Shown here: positions 10,246 through 20,908 of the stretch, in pieces | Layout of the letters: each line of letters opens with the position of its first letter | How positions within the stretch are numbered: position 1 is the stretch's first letter | Assembly (NCBI GenBank): GCA_032718475.1 | Contig: JAUCBJ010001924.1 | Location: 1-31,611 of the forward strand | From: Nemertoderma westbladi | Taxonomy: Eukaryota > Xenacoelomorpha > Nemertodermatida > Nemertodermatidae | Direction of reading: 5' to 3' | Length of the DNA: 31,611 nt | Made by a program: the position numbers and the translations under genes | Notes under the pieces: generated by a model | The model's input: only the letters and a program-made list of their open reading frames with translations | Database searches by the model: none | Told to the model about the DNA's origin: nothing

Positions 10246-11898
10246 TGTAGGCCGACGGGTGAACTGCACCCAACAAAAGGAGAGTCTGTACAGCATCCGT
10301 CGAACCCATTAGAAGCACAGGCAATGGGAATGGCAACACTTATCGATGCGCTTAAGACCAGGATCGAGCTGCCACCAGTGGAGCCATTTAAATTCGACGG
10401 AAGCAGACCGGAAGAATACCTACAATTCCGACGCATGTACAGTAACGAAATATTAACTAAGAATCTGACGCAGGCGGAGTGCCTAAAATATTTACAAGTT
10501 TACACAGGGGGCCCAGCGTACGATATCGTAAGGCAGTATCAAGGTATCGAGGGCGGATTCACGACTGCATGGTGGGCCCTAGACAGGGAATACGGACACC
10601 CTGCCAAGATCATCCGGCAGACCTTGAGGAGAATAACATTGGGTGGCCTCCAGGATAACCCTGTTAGTATAAAGACTTTCGCAAATAAGGTCGAGAAGGC
10701 GCTGATCGTGCTAAGGACCTTGGATGCGCCATATGAACTCAACGCATCGAATAACATCACCACGATAGCGCAGGCACTGCCAATCTGGCTAAGGAACAAA
10801 TGGAGGAAGATCGCCTTCTCCACCCGGGAGAAGAAAGGTGCGGAACCGGGCCTAGAGGAAATGTCGAACTTCCTCAACTATGAAGCAGAGTTGATCACGG
10901 ACCCAGTCTACAGCAAGGATAGTCTGGGGAGGGCACCGAAGACCGAATATAACAGGCCGAAACCAGAACATAGTGCGGCAAATGCATTACCAAAGCTGAG
11001 ACAATCGCTACCATACGCGACGATGCAGGGGGCTGCCAGTCCACAGATAGCCGGGGGTAGGACCACACCATGGCATGGACAGGGACAAAATAACACAAAT
11101 AAATATAACCCCAACACGTCCAGTAGGCCAAACCCAAATAATAAAAACAGTAGAGAGCTAAGTATGAATATTCGTGTGAAACGCAGCACGCTGTATAGGG
11201 AAGGCTATAATCTGAGAAACAAATGCCAATTACATTCGAACGCTCTTCATCAGACCATGAACTGCAGGTACTGGCAAGCGTTACCCAAACAAGATGAGGT
11301 AGAATACGCGAACAAGAGTGGAATCTGTCATCGATGTGTGGCAGGCGGACACAAGGCTGAGCAATGCAAGGAGACACCAATAAAATTCGGTCAAGGAAAA
11401 AGCCAAACAATGGCGACAAGCACCGTAGGAGCGAAGAGAAGGGGAACGGTACTACTCGGGGTGGTACCAGTGAGGGTGATGGGAGAAAGCGGTCGATCAG
11501 TTACGACGTTGATGCTGGTCGACAGCGGAGCAGCCTTCACATTGGTGGAGAATTGGGTGGCCGAGGAGATAAGGTTACAGAAGAGGCCGAGCAGGATGGC
11601 GGTAACTACTATCTCCAACAAGGATGAGGTCCTGGAGATGAGGACGGGATGGTGCGAGATATCAGCAATAGCACCGGGATGTGACTATGGGGCGACCATC
11701 GACCCCATTCAGATTATAGAATCGATTAATATAAATGCCAGGCGATCCACTAACATCGAGGTCGAGCAATACAGATTCCTGGACGAAATCGATTTCTCGA
11801 TAGTGGAAGTGGACATCCGGAAGGTATCCATCATAGTGGGAATGGACTGTCCGATGGCCCACGAGAGAGTACAAACAATTTTCGGAGAGGACAGGTAG
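10246..11898 (+). CDS. Gag-protease polyprotein of element B
   Basis: The frame opens at 10246, and the first ATGs are at 10324 and 10330; I take 10324. Residues 1-190 form the BEL/Pao gag core, with PPVEPFKFDGSRPEEYLQF and the later TFANKVEKALIVLRTLDAPY. A basic Asn-rich linker follows. Then comes a Cys/His region: a block starting CQLHSNALHQTMNC and a canonical knuckle CHRCVAGGHKAEQC (Cx2Cx4Hx4C) near residues 338-351, for RNA packaging. The aspartic protease has LMLVDSGAAFTLVE (DSGA active site, about residue 396) and a conserved IVGMDCPMAHERVQ end. It stops at TAG 11896-11898; the same frame resumes with RT text at 11908. This is the best preserved frame of the element and matches element A throughout. 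Confidence 0.85.
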   Translation, partial: CRPTGELHPTKGESVQHPSNPLEAQAMGMATLIDALKTRIELPPVEPFKFDGSRPEEYLQFRRMYSNEILTKNLTQAECLKYLQVYTGGPAYDIVRQYQGIEGGFTTAWWALDREYGHPAKIIRQTLRRITLGGLQDNPVSIKTFANKVEKALIVLRTLDAPYELNASNNITTIAQALPIWLRNKWRKIAFSTREKKGAEPGLEEMSNFLNYEAELITDPVYSKDSLGRAPKTEYNRPKPEHSAANALPKLRQSLPYATMQGAASPQIAGGRTTPWHGQGQNNTNKYNPNTSSRPNPNNKNSRELSMNIRVKRSTLYREGYNLRNKCQLHSNALHQTMNCRYWQALPKQDEVEYANKSGICHRCVAGGHKAEQCKETPIKFGQGKSQTMATSTVGAKRRGTVLLGVVPVRVMGESGRSVTTLMLVDSGAAFTLVENWVAEEIRLQKRPSRMAVTTISNKDEVLEMRTGWCEISAIAPGCDYGATIDPIQIIESININARRSTNIEVEQYRFLDEIDFSIVEVDIRKVSIIVGMDCPMAHERVQTIFGEDR

Positions 11899-11907
11899 CG
11901 TGATCCA

Positions 11908-12792
11908 ATGGCAGTTCTCACGCCGTTCGGATGGAGGCTAAGCGGCCCAATCAAAACCAAGATTCCATTCAGGGTGTCGGAGACATCGGGGTGCATGTTT
12001 GCGGGGACCATGAGGGAGATGGAGGATGAAGGAGCAGAGGAGCAGCTTAAGAGGCTGTTAAGGGAGGACTTTGAAGGATTAAAGGAGGCCGGGGTCGGAA
12101 CCTCGGTAGAGGATAAACAAGCAATAGAAAGTGTGAAGGAGTCGATGAAGTGCGACGAGGGACGGTACACCATAGGCATGGTGTGGAAACAACCAAAACT
12201 ACCGTTGCCTGATAATAAAGGGATGGTACTCACGAGGCTTCGCAAACTAAAGCAAACACTCAGACGGAGCCCCGAGAAGGATGAGTACATCTATAAGACA
12301 ATAAAGAAATACGTGGAAAAGGGATGGGCCGTAGAGGGGAAAGAGGGAGAGTATAGTGCCAAGGTGATCGACATGATTCAACGCGGTTTCTATGTAGACG
12401 ATGGGATGGGATCTGGAAACACGGTTGAAGAAATACTGGAAATAGGGTGCGAGGTTCACGACATCCTAAAGGGATCCGGATTCAACCTGACTAAGTTCCA
12501 GTCCAGCTCAGAGGAATTCATGAAAGCCATAGAGGACAGGCGGCCAGAGTCGACCATGGACAACCCCACAACAGCGAAGGGACAGGACATGGCGGACAAG
12601 AGTGTGGAGTCTCAGCAGAAGGCGCTGGGGATCGTGTGGAACCGGGAGACGGATGAGTTGGAGTATCAACTAAGCCAGGAGGGCACAGAGATCCACACAA
12701 AGCGGGGCTATGTATCGTATATAGCAAGGATATACGATCCCTTAGGCCTAGCATCCCCATTGTTAGTCACGGGGAAGCAGATACTAAAGTAA
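11908..12792 (+). pseudogene. Reverse transcriptase of element B with internal deletion
   Basis: In frame with gag-protease across the TAG, it begins PFGWRLSGPIK, then has a Pao-type RT N-terminus (EEQLKRLLREDFEG, YTIGMVWKQPKLPLPDNKG, KKYVEKGWAVEG). After GEYSA, near 12360, it jumps to KVIDMIQRGFYVDD. The catalytic YVDD box is present (12391-12402). The fingers and palm section that should lie between, including the first catalytic Asp, is absent, about 130-150 residues by family comparison. After YVDD the family text resumes (GFNLTKFQSSS, KALGIVWNRETDELEYQL, SRIYDPLGLASPLL-like). It ends in TAA at 12790, with readable sequence continuing in frame. It cannot polymerise. Confidence 0.8.
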
Positions 12793-12801
12793 GTATACAA
12801 G

Positions 12802-13355
12802 TTGAAGGACGAGTGGGATATGGAGGTCCCGGAAGAAATAAGCAAACAGTGCAGTAAGTGGACGGGGAGTCTAGAACAGATGGGGACGTACAGCATGCCA
12901 CGCGTGTATTTCCCGGACGGAGAAATGACGGACCTGGATCTACATATGTTTTCTGATGCATCTTTAGAAGCATATGGAGCGGCACTTTATCTGGTACAGC
13001 GGAAGGGGGCTCACAAGCCCAGACTTGCATTTAGTAAAGCGAAGTCGACACCACCATATTCAGCGTCAGTCCCGAAACTCGAGCTGACAGCTGCAAGGTT
13101 AGGAGTAAGGGCCACAGCCTACTTGATGGATACTATACCCAACATAGTGGAGACACACTATTGGACAGACTCCATGGTAGGGTGCTACATAACGAGAAGA
13201 CGAGATACCCCATATTCGTTGCGAATAGGGTATATGAGATAAAGGCGACGACTGACTTAGAAAGGTGGCATTACTGCCCTACCGACGACAACCCAGCAGA
13301 TTTGTTATCCAGGGGCGTGGCACGCCACACTTTCTCGAAGAAGAAAGTGTTGTAG
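12802..13355 (+). pseudogene. RNase H domain of element B
   Basis: This continues the pol frame after the TAA at 12790: DEWDMEVPEEI, the linker PRVYFPDGEM, then the RNase H block LHMFSDASLEAYGAALYL, SVPKLELTAARLG and HYWTDSMV, giving the D-E-D acidic residues that bind the metal ions. Near 13195 a frameshift moves the reading to the frame that gives ANRVYEIKATTDLERWHYCP and the BEL/Pao-typical DDNPADLLSRG. That frame meets TAG at 13353-13355, in a place where related elements usually have Trp. RNase H removes the RNA strand of the RNA-DNA hybrid. The domain is nearly complete but split. Confidence 0.8.
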
Positions 13356-14771
13356 CAGCACGGGCCACACTTCCTGAACGATAGAACAGCCTGGCCACCA
13401 ATGAGGAGGGTGGACGCGGGCTCAGAGGAAGTATTACCAGAAGAAGAAGGGGAAGATTCAGAAGGGGAAGAGATATACAGCCAGATGGTGAGGGAGATCA
13501 AGGAGGTGCCACAGAAATTAGAAGAACCATGCGACAACCCGACGGATAGGCTGCTCAGTTACAGCTCCAGCTGGTATAAGACCAAGAAGTTGGTAGCGTA
13601 TTGGAGGGCGTACGGGGATTTCCTTAGGGGAGTTGGCAAGGATGTCAAAAGGAAACCAACCATTGATCTGGAAGGAGCGGCTAAAGCCGTAATACGATAC
13701 GAGCAGAGAAAGAACTATGCCGACGAAGTGGATAGAATTAGCAGGCAACAACAGCTTCGTTGAGACAGCGAGCTCAATACGCTGTCCCCGCAGTTGATGA
13801 TGGTGGATGACGATGACCGGATTCTGGTGATGAATTCCAGAGTGGTGAACAACAACAGCCTAGTTATCCCACCAAAACCCATAATAATTCCTAACAAATC
13901 ACCGATAGTCCACCAGATCTTTTGGGACTCGCACAAGTCGATACTACATGGAGGCACGAATCAGACCCTCACAGAGATAAGAAGAACATTCTGGATCACA
14001 CAACTTAGGAAGAAGGTGAAGGCGGTAGTGGGGCAGTGCCAGACCTGCCGACGGACGAGAAAGGAGAGGGCCGTACAGGAGATGGCGCCATTACTGGTCA
14101 ATAGAGTGAGACAACACGACCCGCCATTCACGCACTGCGGCGTAGACATGTTCGGGCCGATTAAGATTAAGGTGATGCGACACACAGAGAAACGCTATAG
14201 CATTATCTTTGTATGCAACAACACAAGGGCAGTAGGAATAGAACTCGCAAAGTTGATGAATACCCACATGGTTACAGAGGACATACTAAGAACGGTGCTA
14301 GCTAAGTATGAGGGAATCATTAATAGCAGACCGCTATACCCGGAGAATGACGACCTGGAATCACCAGACGTGCTGACACCGGGACACTTTCTGATGGAGA
14401 GGCCAGTGACCATCGACATGCGGGGTGTAGACCCAGATGAAATACATTCCCGTCAAAGTTGGAAAGTCGCCAAGGCAATAAGTGCCGAGTATTGGAAGAG
14501 ATGGGTAGAGGAATATCTTCCCACATTACACAGGAGGAGTAAGTGGAGGAACACCACTAGGGAGCTGAAGAAAGGTGACTTGGTAATCATTACTGACGAC
14601 ACAATTATCAATAACCAGTGGAGACTAGCGAGAGTGGTAGATACTTACCTCGACGAGGACGGAAGAGTCCGGTCGGTGGAAGTGAGAATAGGAGGCAAGA
14701 TAGGAGCAAAAGACAGAAAGACCTACAGGAGGGCTGTAGGAAAGTGCTGCCTATTAGAAGGGGCACCTTAA
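13356..14771 (+). pseudogene. Integrase of element B with lost catalytic centre
   Basis: One frame with TGA at 13761. It starts with an acidic linker (EEVLPEEEGEDSEGEE) and a helical segment (LVAYWRAYGDFLRG). The zinc-binding HHCC region follows: HQIFWDSHKSILHGG, then CQTCRR at 14038-14055. The core begins THCGVDMFGPIKI with the first catalytic Asp, but after VGIELAKLMNTHMVT it jumps to EDILRTVLAKYEGIINSRPL. The second Asp and the Glu of the DDE triad, about 100 residues by family comparison, are missing at about 14265-14290, without loss of frame. The C-terminal BEL/Pao domain is complete (EYWKRWVEEYLPTLHRR, GDLVIITDD, RVVDTYLDEDGRVRSVEVR) to TAA at 14769. Confidence 0.8.
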
Positions 14772-14924
14772 GAGTTTAGTCGTCCAATTGTTGGACTGAG
14801 GGGGGTTGGAATGAGGGCGAGACGCCCTTCCCACACAAAATATAAAAAAAAATAATAAAATAATAAAATAATAAGTGAGATAGTAGAAAGTTAGAAAGTA
14901 ACAGTAGTATATAGTACGTAGCAC
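14772..14924 (+). other. Post-pol segment with two short hairpins
   Basis: Hairpins TCCAA-TTG-TTGGA (about 14784-14796) and GGGCG-AGA-CGCCC (about 14817-14829) flank a purine run, GAGGGGGGTTGGAATGAGGG. An A/T-rich AATAAA-type tract follows (about 14838-14872). The run could be a polypurine tract and the AATAAA copies poly(A) signals, but I found no LTR partner. Confidence 0.4.
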
Positions 14925-15545
14925 TAAGTAAGTAGGCAGAAGTTAGGGAGTGTGGTACATTGACATACCACGAGAGTAGTAGGGTACATAGTACCGTAGG
15001 CAGAAGTTAGGGAGTGTGGTACATTGACGCACCATGAGAGTAGTAGGGTACATAGTACCATAGGCAGAAGTTAGGGAGTGTGGTACATTGACGTACCACG
15101 AGAGTAGTGGCAGGGTATATAGTACCGCTGGTAGAAGTTAGAAGTATAGGGAGTGTGGTATATTGACATACCACGAGAGTAGTGGCAGGGTACATAGTAC
15201 CGCTGGTAGGAGTTAGAAGTATAGGGAATGTGGTATATTGACATACCACGAGAGTAGTGGCAGGGTACATAGTACCGCTGGTAGGAGTTAGAAGTATAGG
15301 GAGTGTGGTATACTGACATACCATGAGAGTAGTGGCAGGGTACATAGTACCGCTGGTAGGAGTTAGAAGTTAGGGAGTGTGGTATATAAACATACCACGA
15401 GAGTAGTGGCAGGGTACATAGTACCGATGGAGTTAGAAGTTAGGTTTAGTAGAGTTAGTAAGAGTTAGTAGTAAGAGAGTACAGAGTATGATATATAGAT
15501 ATACCATAAGAGTAATAGTAGGGTACGTAGTACCGTAGAGGTTGT
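14925..15545 (+). repeat. Tandem array of about eight double-hairpin units
   Basis: The anchor GTGTGGTA-like text recurs at 14950, 15014, 15078, 15153, 15228, 15303, 15377 and, degenerate, 15486. The periods are 64, 64, 75, 75, 75, 74 and 109 bp. Each unit has a hairpin of the type GTGGTAT-ATTGAC-ATACCAC and a second, GGTAC-ATA-GTACC, followed by the linker GAAGTTAG. Substitutions often keep the stems pairable: in the unit at 15486 both stem sides change together (ATGATAT is the exception). The long open minus-strand frames here arise because 75 is divisible by three. Confidence 0.85.
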
Positions 15546-16063
15546 GGGCATAGAGAGCGCCACGAAAGAGAGAGAGGGGCACGTGGGTACAGCAGGATAG
15601 ACCATGTAGGCCGCACGAGACAGACTACTGTACTGCACGGCCCATAGAGTAAGTTTAGGGTGTTTGATACAGGGCCAGGAGGCTACGTGGTACAAACTAG
15701 CACAGTAGAGAATAGCTAGTCTACCCTGTAAACAAACTATAGGGTTATCTAAGTAAAATAACCCACCATAAGTGATAATAGCACACTAGTAGGAAATAAG
15801 ATAGTATTAGAAGTAAAAATCTGACAAATTATGGTAACAGTAAGTAAAAGATTCTAGAACATAATAAAAGTAACTGACAGATTTAGGAAATTTAGAAAAA
15901 AATGGCACTTTGGGGACGTATAGGTAAAATATAGTACAAAAATTAAGGTTTGAGAGAGATAGGCCATTACTGAACTAGTACAGACCATCTTGCTAACCAT
16001 CACTCATCTACTTGAGCCTTGGTAAGGCACCACTAAGCAGGTGAGCGAGCGAGAGAGTTCGTA
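15546..16063. other. Region between hairpin array and zinc-knuckle gene
   Basis: No coding pattern. Near 16020-16045 there are two donor-like sites, TTGGTAAGG and CAGGTGAGC, just ahead of the gene start. Whether they are used is unknown. Confidence 0.4.
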
Positions 16064-18542
16064 ATGGCGGAGAGACTAGTTAAGAAGAGAAAGATGGAGA
16101 GGAGTGGAAAGGAGATACTAGTAGACTTCACGCAAAGGCATCTGGAGGAGAAGACGAGGGGATACTACGAGCCGCTAGCGAAGGGTCACAAAGCGCGAGC
16201 GCTGCAGGACCACTTCAGGGAGATGCACAAGAGATGACTGGTCGGGATCTACGGGACACCGTCGCTTGACAACACGATCCTCGAGCATTTTCGCTACGTA
16301 GTGAAGTTCGGGATACTGAAGTATCCGAGGGAACCACCGAGAAAGGACTGGAGGAGGTTCGTAGAGTCTGTGAATAGGGGATTATACATGGTCCTAGACG
16401 ACGAGGGGACTGTGGAGGACGACGAGGGTTCGAGAAGAGGGTCGGCGGGATCGGCTAGAACCATACTACTGCATTCGGCTGCGCCAAATGGAAACATATT
16501 CCTATTTGATCTAGGAAGGTACGGGAAGAAGAGCGTGCCGAAGTTAAACCAGTTGCCAAGGGCGGTGCAGGACCTAGTGAGGGAGAAGACAATGGTGAAG
16601 GTGGTATCGGCGATCCGCAACAATGCGGAGAGGATCGTCGGACCGGAGACCCCCAACCTCCTGGACATGCAAGCGGTCTATATGGCCATGTCAGGGCCAG
16701 ACGGGTTGGGATTGGTAGAGAACACAGGACGTTGCGGAGCAGTGGCGATGGCTCAGCTCATGGGGCTCGTCTGCCACAAGCCGATGGACTGGGGTAAGTT
16801 CCGGGAGGAGTACGGAGCGGAGCTGGCGAACTCGCTGAAGTGGGGAGCGAGGCCAGGGAAACAGGAGGTGTATCAGTTCCGGAGAGGAGCGATAAAGATA
16901 TATCAGAAGAGATATATCCTACTGGAGGATTGGATAATCATAGGTTTACTAAACCTATTCATGACCGTGGTTATCGGATGAGAGCCGACGGCATTTCTGC
17001 TATCAGGATCACCTCTAAACTACAGAAGAGCATTTAAGGTTGCCTTCGAAGGTCTGGTAGACTACCCAGGGCTGAAGGGCGAGTCGGTGTACTACAACAG
17101 CCGGCACCTAGTAGACAGAGAGGTGGATACACCATACAAGAGATGGGAGAAGCTGGAAGCGGATAGACTCGAGGAGAAGCGACTGGAAGAAGTCGCCAGG
17201 CGAGAAAGGAGGGAAGCAGACGAGAGAGAGGCGGACATAAGGGGAGAGGATTACGGGTTCGAGGCCCAGAACTTGGACGAGCTGAGGTGGGGATCAGGGA
17301 GCTCGGGCGAGTTTCTGGGGGAGGAGTTAGGATGGACGGAAGAATCGCCAAAACAGTCGACATCGAGATTGCAAGTGATGCCCATGCCAGCGGGCTCTGA
17401 GGGCCATTTCGTGAGAAAGAGACCAAGGGAACAGGAAGGGGGAGAGTTACGGGCAGAAGCCAAGGCGGAAAGGGGCACAGTAGGTCTACCGGGATACCGG
17501 GTCTGGATCCACTCCCAGCGAGGGAGGAAGATGACGACGAGTTCGGGGAGATGCCGCCCATCGAGAGGATCGGCCACTCAGATACAGACTGGGTGGGCGG
17601 GAGAGTGGAGATGGCCAGCGGGGCGAGGGCCTTCTGGGATAAGCCCAGCAAGCGGACCTGGGTTCACGAGGAACCGGCGATGGATTTCACGGGGAGCATC
17701 ATCAGGTTGGGCGAGCAACCGGGAACAGCACCACGGGTAGTGTTTGGGGAGACGATGCTAAGGCGGGAGGAGGACATGGATATGGATAGAGACGTTAATG
17801 TCCAGAAGTTTGCCTACCAACGGCTCCACAGACCTAGAAGACCGCTCGGGGCAAAAGACGACTTGGGGCAGGATGAGTTGATACACGGCTGTGATTACTG
17901 CGAGAGGCTGACTCACCAGAAAAGAGCTGTTTGTATCGATTTCAGAAGGGGATGAGTTGCCTCTACTGCCGCGAGTCGAGCCATAGAATGTGGGCATGTC
18001 CAAGGCTGCACAACCGCTGCTCAAAGTGCAACTTCCGAGGGCACTATGGGCGCCAGTGCGATTGGATGGACGACGAGGAGAAGTTTAAGATCTTCGAGGA
18101 GTGGGCTGACGTCGGCGTTATGACGCGACAGAGAATGAAGGCCCAGGAGTTCCGATGGGGTTTCTTCAACATCAATCAGGAAGCCCATCTGGAGATTATC
18201 AAGAGGAGACTGCCATTTACATACCAAGAGGTAGTGACAGCGGCGTCGTATGGAGGAGTCATCAACACGCAGAGGTACTTGGACAGGTGGACGCCAGAAA
18301 ACAGAGGCGAGTTTAGGGATTTTCTGGCGGAGCACGTGCCGCAAACCATGAAAATGATCTTGTGGGACGCTACCAGGGGGAAGCAGGAGGGGCATTCGGA
18401 GGGGCCACCTGCAAAGCGTTACCGGGAGTTGATAACACCAGCACCCAAAGAATCGACCACGGGAAATAGCAAGGCGGTTGAGAATGAGGAGTCTCAGAGA
18501 AGACAAGCCAGAGGGAAGGAAGCGGCCGAAACAGGACGATGA
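16064..18542 (+). pseudogene. Broken gene for a zinc-knuckle protein of unknown family, about 820 codons
   Basis: I do not recognise the family. ATG 16064 opens MAERLVKKRKMERSGKEIL; TGA at 16235-16237 and TGA at 16979-16981 interrupt one frame that otherwise runs to about 17500. Two frameshifts then move it to the frame open at 17551-17955 and to the frame ending at 18540-18542. The parts are a helical domain (LPRAVQDLVREKTMVKVVSA, then NTGRCGAVAMAQLMGLVCHK), a Glu/Arg coiled coil (17150-17240), an acidic Ser-rich part, and a Cys-rich cluster. That cluster holds CDYC (17889-17900), CLYCRESSHRMWAC and CSKCNFRGHYGRQC (both Cx2Cx4Hx4C, 17949-18060). A basic tail ends it. The layout resembles a gag or nucleic-acid-binding retroelement protein. 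Its purine-rich coding strand resembles element B pol, so it may be an extra ORF of element B, or the gag of another element. Confidence 0.55.
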
Positions 18543-20711
18543 CAGGGGGAAAGAACTAAGATGGTTCCGATGTGGGCATGCCTGGAAGGCACCAGATGTG
18601 GGAATTATACGAACTCTTAAGTGCAAATAACTAAAGTGCAATTAGTATGTACGTATGTAGTTCATCAATATAATCAATACGAATATAATCAAAGTAAGTA
18701 CTATAGTCATATATGAACTTTTTTTCCAATTAGCTACTGGGACTGGGGACCAATTGACTATGACAGGAGGATGGGACACTAGACGAATCACACTTCTTGG
18801 GGCACAAAAGGGGAGGGTGAGACTCGTCAGGGGTGAATGGAATAAAACAAGTTTAGGTTGAGTATAGGAAAATGGGAGAAGTATCCAGTGTCAATTCAAT
18901 TCAAGTGTGGGGAGCGAGCAGTAAGAGAAAGAGTAAGGGACAACAGGGTCCATGAGAGAAAGAGTAGAGAGAGAGATGAGAGTGGATTGGGAGCGAGATG
19001 GTATATATAATTTGTATCATACAATATACTTATCACTCCACATCACTTGTATAGCTAATGTTAACTTTGATGTTTATTTGTAAAGTTTAGTTCGATAAGT
19101 CTTTTGTAATTACGTAAATTTACTGTAAACTCTTGAACATGTATATTTTACTTAGTCCACCTTTGGGACAGCCAAACAATTGGGAAATGGCTGCCTAAAC
19201 CGTTAGGCCGTCAGCAACGCCAGGAAAGGATGTCCACTACACACTAAAGCGCCCACATTAGATTCGCCCGCGCGCCCGTTCGAAGTATGCCCCCTTGCCA
19301 TACAGCGCCCACATCAGAGGAAGGTAAGACTTTGTCTGACGCCCTTGCCCACAGTAAGACCTATAGATCAGGGTAAGCGTGACGCCGTCCTGGGACGCCG
19401 TAAAACTTAGGATCGAATATTTCAGATTTAGACAGGACAAAGGTACAAAATCCCCCGATTAACCTGTATCTCCTACAGGTGTGAGCTATTGCTGTTCGTT
19501 AGTATGCGCAAGTACACTTTAGGTGCGGATAGCACATACTTTATAATTTGGTGATTTGCAGTACTGACAGTTCTGTACCGTTTCACTTTGTAGTTTATAC
19601 ATTTGCCTGCCCCTGTCTGAGCCCGAAATATTTGATCAGGCAAGGAGAAGCTTTCTGCTACCGGCATATGCTTGGCCTAGGGAGTTTACTAACTACCGTG
19701 CCTTACCACGTACTGATAGGTATTTACTGCTAACCACCGCAGTAACAAAGTTCTAGAATCAAATTAGTACCAGATCAGCTACGTACGGTAGTAATTAACA
19801 ACTATTCTATTAACTTACAATCAGATTCTGGTATTAGTGCCGATCACGGGTGTAGTTACTAACACCGTAATTGCCCGGTTGAGTTGTGTGTGGATAGGGA
19901 GGAGAGAGCTTTGACGTCAGTTTGTAAGTATTGAACCTACAGAGCGCGACTAGCTTATTTTATTAGCTAGCGCCCAGTATTGTTTTTGATTAAAATTACT
20001 AAAACCTAGTACGACGGCGATACACCAAAATTGTTTTATTCATAACACACACACACGTCCTAAAACATATATACCCCCTTTGATACCTACTAGCTATTGA
20101 TTACTTTTCGGTTACTTTTTAGTAGGATCTATTCTGCAGTTCTACCATTCGTATTTGTAGTTTGAGGAGATATTTAGTATTTAGTTTTACGGCAAGTATT
20201 TTAGATGGCATACACCCCTTTTGACTGCTATTTTCCTGTCTGAGTAGTAGTATTGTTACTTTAGTCACCACCCCCCTTCAACTGATCGTACCTGTCAGTA
20301 GTATTGTTACGCTAGTCTGTTAATCCACTAGCTCGTATATAAACCATATAAATCATACCGCGGCAAGTTTACGGTATTTAGGTCCATTAGCGATAGTTAG
20401 GATTCACTGCGCGGGGATTGTTTTCCCACGGGTTTGATCTGTTACTGTAAACTGTACATCTGCCTCACCGGTTAGAGGCTGGGTATCCTGTTTTTTCTAG
20501 TTCGCCCGGGCATTTGACTCGCCCACATATTAGAATAGACACCAGGCTCTGTTCCTCGCCAGTAGTAGTTTGCGTACTTAGTATCTGTTTATTTAGACAC
20601 CCTGGACTGGGATTCATTGTCAGATACTGTACGAGCCCATATACACTACTAGATCTTACAGTAAGATACATCGTTACTAGGATCCGGTAGGCGGTATACT
20701 ACTGGACTTTT

Positions 20712-20855
20712 CAATAGGAGATGTTTTATAGTTGAGTATTCGTAGATTGGTAAATTATAAAGTAGACCCTGCCAGAGAGTATATAAAAGTAGGAGATATT
20801 TTACAATTTAAAATTAGTAAAGTTAGTAATTTGTAGAAAGTCCCCTGCCAGTAGG
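20712..20855 (+). repeat. Imperfect tandem pair, about 73-bp unit
   Basis: The units begin ATAGGAGATGTTTTA and GTAGGAGATATTTTA, and end GACCCTGCCAGAGAG and GTCCCCTGCCAGTAGG. The pair sits about 700 bp upstream of element C gag. Confidence 0.6.
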
Positions 20856-20858
20856 CCT

Positions 20859-20908
20859 AGATAGTTAGATAGATAGATAGATAGATAGGTAGATAGATAG
20901 TTAGTTAG
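20859..20908 (+). repeat. GATA/GTTA microsatellite
   Basis: A TAGA repeat that turns into a TTAG repeat at its right end. Confidence 0.9.

Larger units (their letters stand above)
8988..14771 (+). mobile_element. Element B: BEL/Pao LTR retrotransposon, gag-pro-pol, inactive
   Basis: The domain order is gag, aspartic protease, RT, RNase H, integrase and the BEL/Pao C-terminal domain, all on the plus strand. This order, with the extended RT N-terminus of the Pao type, identifies the superfamily. The reading is broken by stops at 11896 (TAG), 12790 (TAA), 13353 (TAG) and 13761 (TGA) and by one frameshift near 13195. RT and integrase also lack central catalytic segments. No LTR pair was found. 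The downstream hairpin array and the zinc-knuckle gene (to 18542) may belong to the same element; a purine tract at 18804-18820 could be its polypurine tract. Confidence 0.85.

Noticed and set aside
9420-11419. Large minus-strand ORFs across element B gag (210, 123, 174 codons)
   Set aside because: They are shadows of the purine-rich, TA-poor coding strand. The plus strand carries recognised gag and protease motifs.
14784-14872. Bacterial-type intrinsic terminator (hairpins before an A/T run)
   Set aside because: The surroundings are eukaryotic and the tract after the hairpin is A-rich rather than a T run.
15007-15345. Long minus-strand ORFs with repeating MYPATTLVVCQYTT text
   Set aside because: They are translations of the 75-bp tandem hairpin array; the period divisible by three keeps frames open. 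No protein signal.
14925-15545. CRISPR-like array
   Set aside because: Units vary in length (64 to 109 bp), there are no constant repeats with unique spacers and no cas genes, and the context is a eukaryotic retrotransposon.
17034-18641. Minus-strand ORFs of about 205 codons opposite the zinc-knuckle gene
   Set aside because: Pro/Ser/Leu-rich mirror frames of a purine-biased plus strand; the plus strand has the Cx2Cx4Hx4C motifs.
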